A stretch of 64,000 nucleotides of DNA from a virus: positions 186,001-250,000 of the IMG/VR virus record IMGVR_UViG_3300044796_000662. The stretch is one strand, 5' to 3'. The translations under genes and the position numbers were made by a program. Below the pieces are notes generated by a model that was given only the letters and a program-made list of their open reading frames with translations, had not been told where the DNA came from and ran no database searches. Shown in pieces: positions 62,422-64,000 of the stretch (position 1 is its first letter; each line of letters begins with the position of its first letter).

Positions 62422-63666
62422 TCAGGCCAGCTTCCTCTCCTCGTGGCTGTGCCCGATCTTGACGGGCTGTGCGCACGAAGGACAGAAAGGCAGGGACTTG
62501 ATCTCTCCTACCAGTACCTTCTCGTCAGCGAGAGTCTTGTCGTAGTTGTTCTCCAGGTTCGAGATGGTCTCTTCGAGCGAGGCCATTCTCGACGCGAACG
62601 ACGAGAGCTGGAGGAGTCGATCCCTGGCCACCTTGAGGCCCGTGGGGTCCGGCGTCGTGACGTTCTCGACCCCCTTGAACTTGACCCACTGATCCTGCAA
62701 GCTCTGGAGCTTGTTCGTCCAGGTCGAGAGCTTCTCGAACTTGTCCGCGGCAGCGACGACAGGAGCGGCGATCGGCGTCGGGATGGTCTCGACACCCATG
62801 AGCGACTTCACAGCCGTCGCGCGATCGATCACATCGGACTGGTAGCGGGAGAGCTTCTCGAACTCACTGCGCTTGGCCAGCACTGCGTCGATGGTGGGGA
62901 CTGGCGTTTCGACAGCCTTCTTCAGGGTATCGACGCGGAAGCCGATCGCTCGCAGTTCCTCGATGTAGGAGTCGAGAGACTCGACTGCCTCCTGAACGAC
63001 GGTGATCTGCCCGAGCTTCTTCTCGACCGCGACGACTCCCGCCACGGCCTCGTCGAGGCCCTCGTACTCGTTGATCTGATGCGTTAGCTCGGTCATGTCC
63101 TTCTCCCGGACCTTCCTTGTGGAGACGGCCTCTTTGCGGTCCTTCTCGACGAACCTCATCGCGACGTTGATGCGGTCAAGATGGGCAACGTCGGAGAACA
63201 CGTCAGCGACAACTCCGCCCGACTGGTCGAGCAAGAAGATGTTGTCGAACTGGTCAGCGATCTGGAGCAGCTTGGCGTTGGGCCCGATCTGCACCATCCC
63301 GAAGTCCTTGGCGAGCTTGGGCCTCTCCAAGAAGTCCGGGGTCCCTCTGTTGGGGACCCCGTAGTCCTGACCGTTGAACGTGTAGCTGTTGCGCTTGTCC
63401 CCCTTCTCCCACTTGAGGTCGAAGCCCTCCGTGCGGAGGTGCACCGAGCAGTAGCATTCGCAGGTCTTGGACCCGCGCAGACGCCTATGACAGGCGACAC
63501 CATGACGGACGAACGAGGTCCCAGTCGCGCCCGTGAGGGCCGCGCGAACGGCCCTCACGATGGCGCTCTTGCCGATGTCGGACTTCCCGACGAGGGCGGT
63601 GAACCCGTCGATGTTGATCGAGACGTGCTCGATCGATTGGAAGTTCCGGACCTCTACGTCGATCAT
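62422..63666 (-). CDS. SbcC/Rad50-like N-terminal half (Walker A + zinc hook)
   Basis: 414 residues. Starts MIDVEVRNFQSIEHVSINID and has Walker A VGKSDIGKSAIV (26-37) as in Rad50 N-lobes. A CECYC cluster lies near 69-73. Residues about 190-390 are coiled coil (VREKDMTELTHQINEYEGLD, SLEETISNLENNYDKTLADE). It ends with a CxxC zinc hook, FCPSCAQPVKIG (C395, C398), 16 residues before the stop. No signature or Walker B follows: those are on 58290-58985, about 3.4 kb downstream. Dimerising through the hook and through the two lobes would rebuild a Rad50-like machine. Confidence 0.82.
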   Translation of the reverse strand: MIDVEVRNFQSIEHVSINIDGFTALVGKSDIGKSAIVRAVRAALTGATGTSFVRHGVACHRRLRGSKTCECYCSVHLRTEGFDLKWEKGDKRNSYTFNGQDYGVPNRGTPDFLERPKLAKDFGMVQIGPNAKLLQIADQFDNIFLLDQSGGVVADVFSDVAHLDRINVAMRFVEKDRKEAVSTRKVREKDMTELTHQINEYEGLDEAVAGVVAVEKKLGQITVVQEAVESLDSYIEELRAIGFRVDTLKKAVETPVPTIDAVLAKRSEFEKLSRYQSDVIDRATAVKSLMGVETIPTPIAAPVVAAADKFEKLSTWTNKLQSLQDQWVKFKGVENVTTPDPTGLKVARDRLLQLSSFASRMASLEETISNLENNYDKTLADEKVLVGEIKSLPFCPSCAQPVKIGHSHEERKLA

Positions 63667-63668
63667 GA

Positions 63669-64000
63669 TCAGGACTCGCCGGTTCCGCCGTCGATGTCCT
63701 CCGAACCGGGCACCTCATCGTCGCTGTCGAAGGCAGCGTCGTCGCCGAGGTCGGACTCGATCTCCGCGATGAGGGCGTCGTCCTCGCTCTGCTGCTCGGC
63801 AGGGTTGACCGCGGTCGCCGTCGAGAACATGGCCGCCGTGACCTTCGCTTGCAGCTCGGCCAGCAGCTTGGGGTTCTCCGTGAGAACCTTCTGGAAGGTC
63901 TCCTGACCGTGGTAGCGCTGACCGTCGTAGATCAACCAGCCAGCGGCCTCCTTCTTGATCTGCTTGAACCGGATGCCGTTCTCGATGATCGAGTACGTGT
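63669..64000 (-). CDS. Hypothetical acidic protein, partial (N-terminus beyond window)
   Basis: Open to the right edge; about 110 C-terminal residues are visible. RFKQIKKEAAGWLIYDGQRY is followed by a helical KVLTENPKLLAELQAKVTAA. The acidic tail (EDDALIAEIESDLGDDAAFD and beyond) ends GGTGES. The stop lies two bases before the Rad50 N-half ATG. An acidic tail is common in phage single-strand-binding and recombination mediator proteins, but too little is visible to assign it. Confidence 0.55.
   Translation of the reverse strand, partial: TYSIIENGIRFKQIKKEAAGWLIYDGQRYHGQETFQKVLTENPKLLAELQAKVTAAMFSTATAVNPAEQQSEDDALIAEIESDLGDDAAFDSDDEVPGSEDIDGGTGES

Noticed and set aside
1-64000. tRNA genes, integrase, attachment sites, plus-strand operons
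   Set aside because: Scanning the gaps, none longer than about 115 bases, showed no cloverleaf candidates, and no recombinase motif was seen in any translated gene. Absence by eye is not proof for short RNAs.

Overview
This window is an internal piece of the genome of a large tailed double-stranded DNA phage (Caudoviricetes) with fairly high G+C (roughly 60% by eye). About seventy genes are packed head to tail. Every one I accept lies on the minus strand, so transcription runs from position 64000 towards 1. Genes overlap by a few bases (ATGA/TGATG junctions) or are separated by short gaps, and no gap exceeds about 115 bases. Both window ends cut through open genes, so the genome is larger than 64 kb. 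The host cannot be named from the sequence. I see no tRNA, rRNA, integrase, insertion sequence or CRISPR array.

Regions in transcription order. (1) 64000-54367, DNA metabolism: an SbcC/Rad50-like ATPase encoded as two separate half-proteins. Between the halves lie an SbcD/Mre11-like nuclease, an Fe-S Cas4/RecB-type nuclease and a DnaN-like sliding clamp. After them come a TOPRIM primase, a degenerate metallopeptidase-like protein and a DnaX-like clamp loader. (2) 54385-51531, expression: a NusG-like antiterminator fused to a FEN-type 5' nuclease, then a sigma-region-4-like protein and a short paralogue of its C-terminal half. (3) 51471-45810: BACON-domain and other probable virion proteins, including one with three cysteine modules. 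(4) 45813-28134, packaging and head: a probable small terminase, large terminase, three tandem paralogous structural proteins, portal, a very large charged protein with a possible internal start, prohead protease, a Gln-rich scaffold candidate, a decoration candidate and the HK97-fold major capsid protein. A strong terminator follows. (5) 28018-26050, an accessory islet: a LAGLIDADG homing endonuclease, a possible ubiquitin-like beta-grasp protein and a Vsr-like protein lacking its catalytic Asp. (6) 26025-1, structural, tail and adhesion genes: zinc-ribbon and SWIM proteins, many beta-rich fibre-type proteins, a protein of about 2760 residues with four beta domains and about 37 Pro-rich repeats, neck-type proteins, a Dps-like ferritin, an actin-like ATPase and a truncated virion protein.

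The phage appears to carry much of its own replisome and recombination apparatus, plus its own transcription factors. Two short sequences recur upstream of genes on the coding strand and are candidate control elements. One is YTTATS (nine gaps). The other is CGGTGTAG (five genes; in four it ends 8-9 bases before the start codon).

Most conspicuous are the NusG-FEN fusion, the split Rad50 around the Mre11/Cas4/clamp genes, the giant repeat protein, the Dps-like protein with all four ferroxidase ligands, and the actin-like ATPase. Functions come from motif reading and gene order; no database search was possible.
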